A stretch of DNA of 64,000 bases from Lewinella sp. LCG006 (lineage in GTDB: Bacteria; Bacteroidota; Bacteroidia; Chitinophagales; Saprospiraceae), in contig NZ_CP160680.1 in the NCBI RefSeq assembly GCF_040784935.1, positions 983,501-1,047,500 of the forward strand. Direction: 5' to 3'. The translations under genes were made by a program, and so were the position numbers. Below the pieces are notes generated by a model. That model was given only the letters and a program-made list of their open reading frames with translations. It did no database searches and was not told the DNA's origin. Positions 51,490 through 61,162 of the stretch are shown piece by piece (position 1 is the stretch's first letter; each line of letters opens with the position of its first letter).

Positions 51490-54168
51490 TCAAACCATCC
51501 GCTTCCACTGCTTGCGAAACGAGCGACAGAGTGGCTTGTAGGCTTTTCTTTCTTCCTTAGCGATGAAGCCGTAGAAGGCTTCCTTCCAACTGGCCGTGGC
51601 TACATAATCACGAACGGCCAGCGCACTACCCAGGCGTAATTGTAAGTCTTCTGTTTGACGTAATTCCACGCCGCGATTGGTCATTAAGCGTAGTAATTCC
51701 AATGAACGTTCATGCTGCCGTTGATCAAGATAATAATGCGCTGCGGCTAATGGCATCCGGTAGTTTTGGTGGTCTACAATATAAGCATCGAGGTTCAGCG
51801 CCGGGTGGGGTGCTAATCTGGCCTGCACACTGGCATCAGCGTATTGGGCTTTAGCCGTAACGTAAAGCTCAATTGCCCGGCCAAATTGTTGTTGCTGCTC
51901 GGCGCGTGCTGCTGCCTGGATGGTTTCCTGGTAAGCTGAGCAGGCAGCGACAATGCGTTCACTCATTCGTAAACTTGCTTCACTTAAAGTACAATTGGGG
52001 TAAGCCTTAAGGAGCTGATCAATGCGCGCAAGGGTCGCCCGCGCGGCAAGATAATCTCTTGCTTGCTGCTCTCTGGCCAGTTGGTCTTCTTCGCGAGGCA
52101 GGAGTAAATCTCGGGCATTGGTACACTGTTGCTCCTCCAATTGGCTCAGAATACCTTTCAACTGAGGATCGTGGTGGATACCAAAACGGTTGGCCAGGAT
52201 TTCGATCTCAGCTTTTGCTTGCTGTAGTTGCTCATTGTCGTCGGCCGATTGACGCAGTACAAACTGATGGATACGCTCTGCTTCCAACAGCGCCGTACTT
52301 TTCATTTGCGCTGCGAGGCTGCTGTTTGGCGAAAGCAACGTTACCTCACTTTCCAGGGCTTGTGCACGCTGGTACTGTTCTAGCGCACTGGCATAACTGC
52401 CCTGCTGCCTGGCCCGGTCGCCACCACGCAAAAAACGCTCGTAGCGATATTGTTGCACCCTGGTAATGAGGCGCTGACTCTCTCTTTCCTGGCTGCTGCC
52501 TAATTGGTAGTGCTGCACAAATTGCAAACTTCCTTCGGCTTCCGTCAGTGCTTGATCGTATTGCTGTTGCTGAATAAATGCTTCGGCGGAAGCTAGCATT
52601 TTTTGGTATTTGCCAAGCAGCACTTGCTGCTTTTCCTGGGCCAGTTGCTGGGGTTGAGCTACCATTCCAGGGTATGCTTGTAACAGTTTTTCGGCGGAAG
52701 CCACTGCAACCAAAGCCTGATCCCATTCCCCTTGGTAACGGTAGCCACGGATTTCAGCCAGCTGTGCTTGGTGCAAATCGTTGACAATCCCGCGTGCGAG
52801 TACTTCCGTATCTGCAGTACTGTTGACCCGGAAACGTTCCTGGAAGGCCAGTGCTTCATTGAGTTGTTCTAAAGCACGCTGGTATTGCCCTGCCTTTTGG
52901 GTGTATACTACTTGATCCAGTTGGTTGTGAAAATCCAGGTAATACGCTTCCTGGATTCGGCTAAGTGCCTCTGCCTGGCCAAAACTAAATCCTTTAATGC
53001 TTTCGCTAAACGCCAAGGCTTGTTGGTAACTGGCTACTCCTTCGGGATAGCGACGTACGGCCACTGCATCCTGGCCCATTTCCAAATAATAACGAACGAC
53101 ACCGCTTGCTAAATGGTTGGCTTCCTCTCGCAACTGCGGGTCAGGGTTATAACGATTGAGCACCAGACGAATACGTTGTGCAGCATCCTCTACTTTCCCT
53201 TGCTCAAAATCCATCGCTGCAAGAAAGTAATGGCTGGGAGCGTAGCAATCATTGGCACGAAGGGAAGCATGAAACGCATCACTAGCAGCGTGCAATTGGC
53301 CACTTTGATAAGCAGCAAGTCCTTGTTCGAAATAGAGGATGTGTAAGTTTGCCATCAACGCTTCCAACCAATTTTGCCAGGCGATCACTTCCTCCTGACA
53401 AGCCATTTTTTTGACCTTAAGTTGCTCCGGATCATGCGCATTGGATGCATCCAACTCAAGTGCATTCCAGAAGGGAGCTATACAAATCTTTCTTAACTGT
53501 TCCTCGTAGCTACGTAGCTGTTGGCGATAACTATCCAGCTGCTGGGGCTGAGGCTCCAACTGCCGAAAAGCGGTGAGGGAACGATGAAGCGCCGTCAGCT
53601 TGTCTGCTGCAATAAAATATTGGTCAATGGCACGCATTCTCTGCTGCACGGCTTGCACATGGCGGCTTTCGTACTTAAAGGTAAGGCCACTGATGCGTAG
53701 CGTGTAAAACACACCCCCTGCTACTTCCGTAAAATCAAACGTATAACCTGGCAGCGCCTGTCCCAATTGTTGCTCGACGCATTTGGTGGCAACGACTTCA
53801 CCATCCGCCAATAGTTCCAGGTTGTAGATCATCCCGCTGGGCGCCAATAAATCTTCAAAAGCAAAACCAAACGGGCGAGGTGCCCGGTCGGCAGTGACGT
53901 CTTCCCACTGGATACAATTCTTTAACGAATTGGTGCCCTCCAGAATACGAAGCTGATAACGGTAATAGACGTCTAGTGATGCCTGTGATGTTTGTTGGGG
54001 CTGTAGCAACCGAAAAATCTGCTGCAAGGCCGGTGCCGACGGACCGCTCAGTTGTGTATAGCGGTAGACCACCGTTTGCGCTGGCGTATCATCAAACAAC
54101 AATACTTCTTGAGCGGAGAGGAAAAGAGGAAGACACAACAAGGGGAGAAATAGCAGGTACGTTTTCAT
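51490..54168 (-). CDS. Secreted helical-repeat (TPR-like) protein of unknown function
   Basis: 892 residues with signal peptide MKTYLLFLPLLCLPLFLSAQ. Residues ~20-190 form a beta-rich N-terminal domain. From ~190 to the end the protein is nearly all helical, rich in Gln, Ala and Leu, with many TPR-like pairs (YFEQGLAAYQSGQLHAASDAFHASLR, YQRALEQLNEALAFQERF, YASALEQYQRAQAL, YDQALTEAEGSL). Such repeats form protein-binding scaffolds. It is predicted to be periplasmic. No family name is recognised for the N-terminal part. It is upstream of the protease in the same orientation. Confidence 0.8.
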   Translation of the reverse strand: MKTYLLFLPLLCLPLFLSAQEVLLFDDTPAQTVVYRYTQLSGPSAPALQQIFRLLQPQQTSQASLDVYYRYQLRILEGTNSLKNCIQWEDVTADRAPRPFGFAFEDLLAPSGMIYNLELLADGEVVATKCVEQQLGQALPGYTFDFTEVAGGVFYTLRISGLTFKYESRHVQAVQQRMRAIDQYFIAADKLTALHRSLTAFRQLEPQPQQLDSYRQQLRSYEEQLRKICIAPFWNALELDASNAHDPEQLKVKKMACQEEVIAWQNWLEALMANLHILYFEQGLAAYQSGQLHAASDAFHASLRANDCYAPSHYFLAAMDFEQGKVEDAAQRIRLVLNRYNPDPQLREEANHLASGVVRYYLEMGQDAVAVRRYPEGVASYQQALAFSESIKGFSFGQAEALSRIQEAYYLDFHNQLDQVVYTQKAGQYQRALEQLNEALAFQERFRVNSTADTEVLARGIVNDLHQAQLAEIRGYRYQGEWDQALVAVASAEKLLQAYPGMVAQPQQLAQEKQQVLLGKYQKMLASAEAFIQQQQYDQALTEAEGSLQFVQHYQLGSSQERESQRLITRVQQYRYERFLRGGDRARQQGSYASALEQYQRAQALESEVTLLSPNSSLAAQMKSTALLEAERIHQFVLRQSADDNEQLQQAKAEIEILANRFGIHHDPQLKGILSQLEEQQCTNARDLLLPREEDQLAREQQARDYLAARATLARIDQLLKAYPNCTLSEASLRMSERIVAACSAYQETIQAAARAEQQQQFGRAIELYVTAKAQYADASVQARLAPHPALNLDAYIVDHQNYRMPLAAAHYYLDQRQHERSLELLRLMTNRGVELRQTEDLQLRLGSALAVRDYVATASWKEAFYGFIAKEERKAYKPLCRSFRKQWKRMV

Positions 54169-54182
54169 AATGCTTGTATTAA

Positions 54183-54338
54183 GGGTCGGCGAAGAATAAC
54201 TTCCCCATTTGATGCGGCCCTCTTACCGCCATACTTCGTTGCTTCGTCGGTTGCGTAGCTGGGCTACGCGTCCTCCTCGCGCCTCGTCTGGCGGCAAGAT
54301 GGCTCTCCTGAAAAGGACAACTTATTCTTCGCCGACCC
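54183..54338. repeat. 156-bp imperfect palindrome
   Basis: The 17-bp perfect outer arms GGGTCGGCGAAGAATAA (54183-54199) and complement (54322-54338) are followed by inner arms 54217-54231 / 54289-54303 (13 of 15). The apex stem is GCGTAG (54253-54258) / CTACGC (54264-54269). ACTTCGTT and GCCTCGT flank the apex at the same spacing as in the palindrome at 14435-14592. It lies between the helical-repeat and VanW genes. Confidence 0.85.
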
Positions 54339-54447
54339 ATTAGGGCTTACGATGGCCAATATTCATCATTGCCCTTCTCAAATACAAGCATTTTCGCAGG
54401 TTTAGGATATGTTTAAATGGGGGTTAAGGAAATTAACAGCGTTGTGC

Positions 54448-55164
54448 TTAGCGGTAACAAGAAGTAGCGACAACCTTACTTTCAGCACCTTCTCCTCGAA
54501 GGGTTTTTACTTCTATTTTCCCTGGTAAAGACACCCGTTCAAATGTTAAAGGATAATCCGGCAAGGGAGAGGCTCCCTTTAATTGAGCAAGCAATGAATC
54601 AGCGAAAACCCGCACATTAAAAGCAATAGGAAACGCTGAAGAATTCCGTATGCGCAAATCTTTGTAACCATACACAACTGTAGCATCTGCCCCCAAGGGG
54701 CAAAATCGCTCAGCTTCCGTATAGATATCTATGGAATGGTGATGGCGTTCGATAACTTCCAATCCTGCTCTCAGCGCCAATAGGTAAAGGATACCGGAAA
54801 GTTGACAAAGGCCACCACCTGTTTCGGCGATCAATTCCCCCTTGACAAGATTTCTGCTTTCAAGAAACCCTCTTTCCCTTGTTGGAGCTCCCACGCTGCG
54901 CCAAAAAGAAAATACCTGACCAGGTTGGATCAAGATCGTGTTAATTGCCTGGCTCCCAAGACGGAGGTTGTGTAGTTTATTGGCTAAATGTTCCCCTGAT
55001 CGGATGGGTTGTTGCTGTTCTATAAAGTAAGTAAACACGGGAAGTTCATCAGTAGCTGTGGCAAACAAGCCTTCTCGTGCTACTTGTTGATCCAGGACTT
55101 GCCGTTTAAGCAATTGTGCAGCTAAGCGCCAATTGCGGGGAATCTGGTCTTTGAGCCACCTCAT
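54448..55164 (-). CDS. VanW family protein
   Basis: 238 residues without an obvious signal. The VanW core reads NTILIQPGQVFSFWRSVGAPTRERGFLESRNLVKGEL, GGGLCQLSGILYLLALRAGLEVIERHHHS, and PLGADATVVYGYKDLRIRN. This is the complete family signature, including the conserved cysteine and histidines of the YoaR/VanW domain. VanW was first seen in vancomycin-resistance clusters but its biochemical role is unknown, and it is widespread outside resistance loci; nothing else here suggests glycopeptide resistance. Confidence 0.9.
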   Translation of the reverse strand: MRWLKDQIPRNWRLAAQLLKRQVLDQQVAREGLFATATDELPVFTYFIEQQQPIRSGEHLANKLHNLRLGSQAINTILIQPGQVFSFWRSVGAPTRERGFLESRNLVKGELIAETGGGLCQLSGILYLLALRAGLEVIERHHHSIDIYTEAERFCPLGADATVVYGYKDLRIRNSSAFPIAFNVRVFADSLLAQLKGASPLPDYPLTFERVSLPGKIEVKTLRGEGAESKVVATSCYR

Positions 55165-55327
55165 TTCTTTTGAATTTTAATTACGAGATAGGAGGTATAT
55201 TCCTTCAAAGGAGACCGACAAAGCAAGTTGTCTAAGCAGAGAAGGTGTTCCATCATAAATTGTTGATTCCACCAATTTCCTTATTTTGAGCCAACTTTAC
55301 CATTCTTTCTGAAAAAAATCTTAAAAA

Positions 55328-56170
55328 ATGCGCTTTTTAACCACCTTATTAATTTTAGGAATAGCTTGCTCTCTCCATGCTCAAACCGCCTACTGGGCCA
55401 CTACTTACAAAGAACACATCAATCGCGGAAGCACCGTCTTAATCGCTAAAGAAGGTTATACTTTTGAACAGACGAGCTACGGTTTGTACATCGAAAAATA
55501 TTACCAAAATTCTGAGCATCCTTTGCGGGAAGTCATTACCTATGCCGACCGACGCAAGAAAATATTAGAAGGACCCTGGAAAGTTTTTTATTCCAATGGC
55601 CAGGCGCAAGTGGTGGGGCGCTACTCCGAAGGAGAAAAAGCCGGCCGCTGGTACTTTTACCGAGAAGACGGTGAACTATGGAAAACCTGTACCTGTACCG
55701 ATGGTGTTGAAGATTGTGAACTGGAAAAAGAAGAGGTGTTTTCTGAAGTCCCTCCAGCCAATATACGCGACTATACCCAACCAGTGAAAGCTACTGATGT
55801 TGCAGCTTCTTCAGATGAAAAACCTATTTTCAAGGTCGTGGAAGAAATGCCACGCTTCCCTGGTTGTGAAGAGGAGCATAGCTTAAATGATCGTCAACAA
55901 TGCGCCCAGATAGCGTTATTGAAAAACATTTACAGCCGCCTTAGAATCCCCTCAGGATACGATGGCCCGGAAGGAGTCGTTGTCGTTACCTTCGTCGTTG
56001 AAGCTGATGGAGCAATTACCAATGCCAGGATAGTAAGACCTCTGGAAGAAAGGATAGATTTGGTGGCACTGGACTTGATCAATACTATGCCAAATTTTAT
56101 CCCGGGTAAACATCGCGGAGAGTCTATTCGGACACAGTTTAACATGCCAATAAGAATCAAACTAGAGTAA
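55328..56170 (+). CDS. Secreted MORN-repeat protein with TonB C-terminal domain
   Basis: 280 residues with signal MRFLTTLLILGIACSLHAQ. Residues ~80-120 contain MORN_2-type repeats (EGPWKVFYSNGQAQVVGRYSEGEKAGRWYFYREDGELW). Residues ~185-280 form a TonB C-terminal-like domain (MPRFPGCEEE, PEGVVVVTFVVEADGAITNARIVRPLEERIDLVALDLINTMPNFIPGKHRG). There is no membrane anchor as in true TonB. Such soluble 'energy transducer TonB' proteins are common in Bacteroidota; their function is unclear. The next gene begins 1 nt after the stop. Confidence 0.85.
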   Translation: MRFLTTLLILGIACSLHAQTAYWATTYKEHINRGSTVLIAKEGYTFEQTSYGLYIEKYYQNSEHPLREVITYADRRKKILEGPWKVFYSNGQAQVVGRYSEGEKAGRWYFYREDGELWKTCTCTDGVEDCELEKEEVFSEVPPANIRDYTQPVKATDVAASSDEKPIFKVVEEMPRFPGCEEEHSLNDRQQCAQIALLKNIYSRLRIPSGYDGPEGVVVVTFVVEADGAITNARIVRPLEERIDLVALDLINTMPNFIPGKHRGESIRTQFNMPIRIKLE

Positions 56171-56171
56171 C

Positions 56172-56864
56172 ATGCCAAATCGAATCCTGCTTTTGTTGTA
56201 CGCCTTGCTAAGTGTGGTTCATCTGGGAGCAGAAGAATTGCAAATAGAATGGCTCATCCTGCTCACCAAACCAATGCTGGTAAGCCTGCTGGCTTTTTGG
56301 TTTTGGCGGGTAACCGAAGGAAGTTCCAGCTTTCGAAAATTCCTGCTGCTGGGCTTGGTGTTTTCGGTAGGCGGGGATACCTTATTGATGTTTGTGGAAC
56401 ACGGGCCACAGATGGAAGTCTATTTCTTGTTGGGATTGGGTAGTTTTCTTATCGCTCAACTTTGTTATACTTACGCCTTATGGTCTTATCCGGTGGTAAG
56501 AGAAGGCCTTATCTTCCGCAAACCCTGGCTGATGGTATTCTTTTTAGGCTACCTCGTTTGGATTTTGAGTGCGCTCTGGTCAGGAATCCCTGCCCCTATG
56601 CGACTGCCTGTGGGTGTATATGCTACCGCGATTGTGGCCATGGCCATTTCTTCGACAAACTTATATGGGCGTACTACGCCAACTATTTTCCGGGGGTTCT
56701 TTGCGGGGGTCTTGCTATTTGTCTTATCAGACACGTTGATTGCGCTTAACAAGTTTGGCGAACCAATCGCTGGTGCGCGTTTTGCTATTATGCTTACCTA
56801 TCTGGCCGCTCAATTTTTGATCGCGGTTTATGGAAGGAGCTTGGCAGTTAGCGAAAAGCGTTAG
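56172..56864 (+). CDS. Lysoplasmalogenase family (YhhN/TMEM86) membrane protein
   Basis: 230 residues with about eight membrane helices. The YhhN motifs are LTKPMLVSLLAFWFW, the conserved acidic FSVGGDTLLMF, GLGSFLIAQLCYTYA and the C-terminal LFVLSDTLIALNKF. Family members hydrolyse the vinyl-ether bond of lysoplasmalogens in animals; the bacterial substrate is uncertain. It starts 1 nt after the upstream stop, so it is translationally coupled. A strong bidirectional terminator follows. Confidence 0.9.
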   Translation: MPNRILLLLYALLSVVHLGAEELQIEWLILLTKPMLVSLLAFWFWRVTEGSSSFRKFLLLGLVFSVGGDTLLMFVEHGPQMEVYFLLGLGSFLIAQLCYTYALWSYPVVREGLIFRKPWLMVFFLGYLVWILSALWSGIPAPMRLPVGVYATAIVAMAISSTNLYGRTTPTIFRGFFAGVLLFVLSDTLIALNKFGEPIAGARFAIMLTYLAAQFLIAVYGRSLAVSEKR

Positions 56865-56933
56865 GATAGTACACCCCTACCTGCAGCAGGCAGGGATGGA
56901 ACGGATCAAACGGATTTACACTGATTTTTATAC

Positions 56934-56980
56934 AAATGAGGCTTAGCTTACCCTTGTAGCAAGCTAAGCCTCATTTTTCT
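56934..56980. terminator. Bidirectional terminator between convergent genes
   Basis: A perfect 16-bp stem, AAATGAGGCTTAGCTT (56934-56949) and complement (56961-56976), has an 11-nt loop and A/T tracts on both sides. Confidence 0.9.
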
Positions 56981-59743
56981 CTAAGGCGTACCCTTCAACA
57001 ACTCAATGTAGCCACTCAGCAATTCAGGTGCTGGCAATACACCTTCTACGCGTTGCTCAAACACCCGGCAGCGGTAGAAGTACGTAGCCGATTCGAGAGC
57101 TTCTCCTTTGCTATTCGTCCCATTCCAGTTAAGCGCAGGATCCCTGGTTTCGAAAACCAGCGCCCCCCAACGGTTATAAACCTGGAATTCCACCTCCGCA
57201 ATGAAGCAGGAACGCGTAGGTACGAACAAATCATTCTGGCTATCACCATTCGGCGTAAAAGCATTGGGAAGTTCGTATACGGGACAATTATCCACACAAA
57301 CGATATTGCTTTGGGCACTCTCGTTCCCTACTGTATCCACTGCCGTGACCGCGTAACAACCGGCAATGGTTCCCCCTGGCTGGTGAATAAACTCCAGCAG
57401 ATTAGGATCATCAATTGTCGCGATCAATGAAAATGGTGCATTGACCATCGGCGAGTAATAAACCCGATAACCATCTACATCTTCAAATTCCGGGCAAAGG
57501 GTGGCAGCAGTCTCCCAGGCGAGGGTATTCTCCAAAGTTTCAATATCCTCACAGCTTTCGCTTAGATCACATAAATTGGTGACAGTAAGCAGAGGAGGAC
57601 AAGGCGGCACATTATCAAAAGGTGTGCTACATACCCGCTGAGAACGATTCAGTAATGGCGAGGGAACGCCATCAATATTGTAAGTCCCGGCACTTCTGAT
57701 AACGTAACAGTATTCTACCAGATTCTGTAAGCCTTCATCTCGGTAGATCGGGTCGGAAACCGTTGCCAGCTCCTCCAGTACTCCGCTGGTATTCTCGCGA
57801 AAGATGGTGTATTCAAAGTTCTCCCAAGGAACGAGTTCGTCCCAAAAGAGCGTATTCACCCGATCCGAAGGTGTTGCATTCAGGTAGATTGATCCGCCCA
57901 CGGTACTGGCCCCTAAAGGTGTAGGCTCGCCATTGACATAAAAGTTGACCACGTAGGTATAAGGTTGATCTACCGTATTCAGATTGATATCCGTGAAGCA
58001 AGTGTCATTGGCCGAGGCAAAGTCAGGTGCAGTCGTCGTAAAGACCGATGTAAAGTTGGTGACATCCTCCGTATGACCGGGAGCCCGCAACAATTCGTAA
58101 GTATAAGGCCCCGGATTCATGAGCGTATCCAAATCCGAGGGGTCGGGTTTAGACCAGCACACGTCGATGACACCATTGCCAAAATCCGTCGCTACGACAT
58201 CTGCTTTGATCAATAGTGGTACATCCCTACCTAGCTGTACACAAGCTTCCTCGGAAGGCAAACTTTGTACGGCATTGAAGAAGAATAATCCATTAGCCGT
58301 ACGGCGAGCAAAATTCGCCAATATCCGATAGCAATAGGTTTTTCCTCTCTCTACGTTATTGTCTTCAAAGAAATAACGCCCATCCACAATTTGCCGCAGC
58401 GTATCCGTAGATATTTTTGTGTAACCCCGCCCAGCCAAGCCAGCCACACAAGTATCTAATGGCGATTGATCAGAATTGATTCGTCGCCATACGGAGAAAC
58501 CTCTGAAGTAATCGTCTTGCGCATCTTCACAAATGTAGGGCGACTCCCAACTTACCTGTATAACTGGCCCTTCCGCAACGGCCTGGACGTCCTCAGGAGG
58601 AGGTCCTACTACTTTTATCCTAATTGTCTTCAGCGTTGCTAATCCAGTGGTATCACCTAAAAAGTCATCAACCGCTCGGAAAACAACATTGTAAGGTTGG
58701 GGAGATATATGCTCACAGGTGGTCTGCCAGCGGAAATTCTTCACCAGTGGATCATCAAAATACTCCTCCGAAGGGGGTGTAAACTCAGCTGGACTAACAC
58801 TAAGATTTAGTGGTGCACCATAAGCTAGCAAGCGCACTCTTTGGTCGGTATCGGTGAGCGGAGCCGTGGCCGTAACATTGAAATCAATTACCGTACCCGC
58901 GATGACACAAATTTCGTCAACATCAGTGATCACCAAAGGTGGTTCATTGCTACAATCCTCTACGATAATCTGCATATCCCGAACCATGGTATCAATCAGC
59001 TGTCCATTGCGGTAAGAGTATATATTGATGGCAATATTGTATTCTCCTGCCTGCGAAGGAGTATCCCAGACAAGATCTCCGGTTACAGGATTGATGGACA
59101 TACCATTGGGGAAAAAGAAATTGGGTACGGGATCATTAGGTCCCTGTTTGGGAACAGCAAGTTCATAAGAGAGGCTATCGCCATCAATATCATAAGCTCC
59201 AGGGTTGTGGGTGAAAATTTCATCTGTACAGGCAAAGTCTATAGGTGGTACCTGAAGAATGGGCGAATTATTACACCCGGAAAAAGCAGGGTTAAACAAA
59301 GAAAAGACATTCTCAACATAAAATGGGATACTCACAGAATTAGGAAAATTCACATTCAACACCCCTGCGTTTCGGTTGGGGTCTTCAAAACTAATGGTGT
59401 AGGTTGACGGGCCATTATAAGTGTGGGTCGCCATGTAAATATTGAACTTAATGTCATTTTCGAGTCGCTCTCCATTAGGAGGACTCCCAGCACCATTCAT
59501 TCTGGCTACCCGTTCACAATTATCATCTCCCCAGCAGATGGTGAGCGAATCCCGGTCAGCATCTACACTCGACGTTTTGGTGTAAGTGATGATGGTTGCT
59601 TTTACGGTAAGACAATTACCATCAGCATCAGGAACCGTTTCTATGACGATTTCTCCGGCCCGATTGTGAGTAGCCCAAGCCGAAGGTAGAAGACAAAATA
59701 GGAGTAGATTCAGGGAGAGTAAGCGGATCATCGTGCTCTTCAT
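56981..59743 (-). CDS. Large T9SS type B (gliding-motility-associated C-terminal domain) secreted protein
   Basis: 920 residues with a signal peptide ending at SAWATHN. The mature protein is a series of immunoglobulin/fibronectin-like beta domains (for example PPPEDVQAVAEGPVIQVSWESPYICEDAQDDYFRGFSVWR-type segments, DVVATDFGNGVIDVCWSKPDPS, NTLFWDELVPWENFEYTIFRE). The N-terminal part resembles cadherin-like Bacteroidota adhesins (PYDIDGDSLSYELAVP-like YDIDGDSLSYELA). The C-terminal ~90 residues LPNAFTPNGDSQNDLF ... VYNRWGALVFETRDP ... YFYRCRV are the CHU_C/T9SS type B sorting domain. It is probably a surface adhesin. Confidence 0.9.
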   Translation of the reverse strand: MKSTMIRLLSLNLLLFCLLPSAWATHNRAGEIVIETVPDADGNCLTVKATIITYTKTSSVDADRDSLTICWGDDNCERVARMNGAGSPPNGERLENDIKFNIYMATHTYNGPSTYTISFEDPNRNAGVLNVNFPNSVSIPFYVENVFSLFNPAFSGCNNSPILQVPPIDFACTDEIFTHNPGAYDIDGDSLSYELAVPKQGPNDPVPNFFFPNGMSINPVTGDLVWDTPSQAGEYNIAINIYSYRNGQLIDTMVRDMQIIVEDCSNEPPLVITDVDEICVIAGTVIDFNVTATAPLTDTDQRVRLLAYGAPLNLSVSPAEFTPPSEEYFDDPLVKNFRWQTTCEHISPQPYNVVFRAVDDFLGDTTGLATLKTIRIKVVGPPPEDVQAVAEGPVIQVSWESPYICEDAQDDYFRGFSVWRRINSDQSPLDTCVAGLAGRGYTKISTDTLRQIVDGRYFFEDNNVERGKTYCYRILANFARRTANGLFFFNAVQSLPSEEACVQLGRDVPLLIKADVVATDFGNGVIDVCWSKPDPSDLDTLMNPGPYTYELLRAPGHTEDVTNFTSVFTTTAPDFASANDTCFTDINLNTVDQPYTYVVNFYVNGEPTPLGASTVGGSIYLNATPSDRVNTLFWDELVPWENFEYTIFRENTSGVLEELATVSDPIYRDEGLQNLVEYCYVIRSAGTYNIDGVPSPLLNRSQRVCSTPFDNVPPCPPLLTVTNLCDLSESCEDIETLENTLAWETAATLCPEFEDVDGYRVYYSPMVNAPFSLIATIDDPNLLEFIHQPGGTIAGCYAVTAVDTVGNESAQSNIVCVDNCPVYELPNAFTPNGDSQNDLFVPTRSCFIAEVEFQVYNRWGALVFETRDPALNWNGTNSKGEALESATYFYRCRVFEQRVEGVLPAPELLSGYIELLKGTP

Positions 59744-60111
59744 AATTCGCGGGTATTGCGTGGATGAGAATAAAACAGTTTTGGAGCTTAAGCAATTTAA
59801 GCAATTCTCTACATAGTTGCCGTCATATGGCTTGCAAAATAGTGCTTAGTTACACCTAAAACGAGGTATATTTACAGGAGAAACGACCAGCATTGGTAAT
59901 TAGTTTATGAAAAAATGGTGAATGTCTTAACGAAGTCGCTAGGTCCACGAGAAAAAGGCAGCAAGCATTCCTCTGAGGTAAGTTGAGTCTTTGCTTTAGT
60001 GTAGCAACAAAAGCGTCTGTTCCTCCACCAGGTCTTACACTGAACAATTACCGCAAAATGACTGTTTGAAAAATAGAAAATATATTATCCACTAAAACTA
60101 CAAGGTACACT
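59744..60111. other. 368-bp divergent spacer
   Basis: It lies between the type B protein (minus) and superoxide dismutase (plus). No gene, strong hairpin or TAnnTTTG was found. GCTTAAGCAA / TTTAAGCAA is a short direct repeat near 59790. Confidence 0.4.
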
Positions 60112-60744
60112 ATGGCCTTTCAACTTCCAGAATTATCCTACGCTTACGACGCATTAGAACCACATGTTGATGCGCGCACCATGGAAATCCACCACTCTAA
60201 GCACCATGCTGGTTATACCAACAATCTCAATGCCGCTATTAAAGGTACAGATTTGGACGGCATGAAAATTGAAGAAATTTTAATGCACGTTTCCGAACAC
60301 AGTATGGCCGTGCGCAATAACGGTGGCGGTTATTACAATCATAAACTTTTCTGGGAAGTAATGTCACCTGATGGCGGCGGCGAGCCCAGCGAACGCACAA
60401 ATATTCACAAAGCCATCGTTCGTGACTTTGGCAGCTTCGAAAAATTCAAAACAGAATTTTCTAACGCTGCGGCTACTCGCTTTGGTTCTGGCTGGGCGTG
60501 GCTATGTGTAAGTGGTTCTGATCACCTGTTTATCACTTCTACGCCTAATCAAGATAATCCCTTGATGGATGTTGTAGAGCAGAGAGGAACACCGATCCTG
60601 GGCTTGGATGTTTGGGAACATGCCTACTACCTCAACTACCAAAATCGTCGTCCCGACTATGTAAATGCTTTCTTTAATGTCATCAACTGGCAGGAAGTAA
60701 CAGAGCGTTTCAATGCTGCCAACAAAGGTGCATCTGAGTTGTAA
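60112..60744 (+). CDS. sod: Superoxide dismutase (Fe/Mn)
   Basis: 210 residues, standard length. It dismutates superoxide to oxygen and peroxide. Metal ligands are the His in [12 protein letters not shown], the His in [28 protein letters not shown], and Asp/His in [14 protein letters not shown]. The active-site gateway Tyr is in [15 protein letters not shown] and the Gln in TPNQDNPLM lean toward the Mn or cambialistic form. It has no signal, hence cytosolic. It is followed by a strong terminator. Confidence 0.96.
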   Translation: MAFQLPELSYAYDALEPHVDARTMEIHHSKHHAGYTNNLNAAIKGTDLDGMKIEEILMHVSEHSMAVRNNGGGYYNHKLFWEVMSPDGGGEPSERTNIHKAIVRDFGSFEKFKTEFSNAAATRFGSGWAWLCVSGSDHLFITSTPNQDNPLMDVVEQRGTPILGLDVWEHAYYLNYQNRRPDYVNAFFNVINWQEVTERFNAANKGASEL

Positions 60745-60803
60745 AAGACAAGGCTAAAATCTAGCTTACGGCCGGGCTAAAGTCCGGTTTAGTTACTAGC
60801 CGA

Positions 60804-60848
60804 AAAATCCCGAAGCCTTCTCTTGAAGCTTCGGGATTTTCTGTTTTA
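60804..60848 (+). terminator. Terminator of the superoxide dismutase gene
   Basis: A perfect 13-bp stem, AAAATCCCGAAGC (60804-60816) and complement (60828-60840), with an 11-nt loop and followed by CTGTTTT. Confidence 0.85.
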
Positions 60849-60993
60849 TATCTGTTATTGTCTAGTTAAATTAAATTTCCCCCATTGACAAGGAACTAAA
60901 AAGATCCTATTTTAGTTATGTATTTATCCCCTGAATATTAATCCATTGAAAACGAAGTTGCCTTACGGGGTCGCTTCACCAATCCTTATCCCC

Positions 60994-61068
60994 ATGATCA
61001 TTTTAGGAATATTTTTACTGCTATTGCTGATGTTTAATTTCCAACCCTTACGACAAGAAGAAAATTAA
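60994..61068 (+). CDS. Possible 24-residue hydrophobic peptide
   Basis: ATG at 60994 to TAA at 61066-61068 encodes MIILGIFLLLLLMFNFQPLR plus QEEN, a single membrane helix with a charged tail. A hairpin follows 24 nt later. No promoter box or ribosome site was identified. It is a plausible small membrane peptide but could be chance. Confidence 0.3.
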   Translation: MIILGIFLLLLLMFNFQPLRQEEN

Positions 61069-61091
61069 ATTCAGCTCAGTGCCAAAAACAC

Positions 61092-61129
61092 AAAAGGCAG
61101 CACTTCTATTGCAGAAGTTGCTGCCTTTT
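61092..61129. terminator. Bidirectional terminator
   Basis: AAAAGGCAGCACTTCT (61092-61107) pairs with AGAAGTTGCTGCCTTTT (61113-61129) with a single bulge; A and T tracts lie on both sides. It ends the minus-strand type B gene, and possibly the small peptide frame. Confidence 0.8.
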
Positions 61130-61162
61130 GAATTTTAGAAATTACTCCTCCCCAACCTCACA

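Noticed and set aside
54448-55164. Glycopeptide resistance locus
   Set aside because: Only a VanW-family gene is present; no VanH, VanA/B, VanX or VanRS homologue is nearby.
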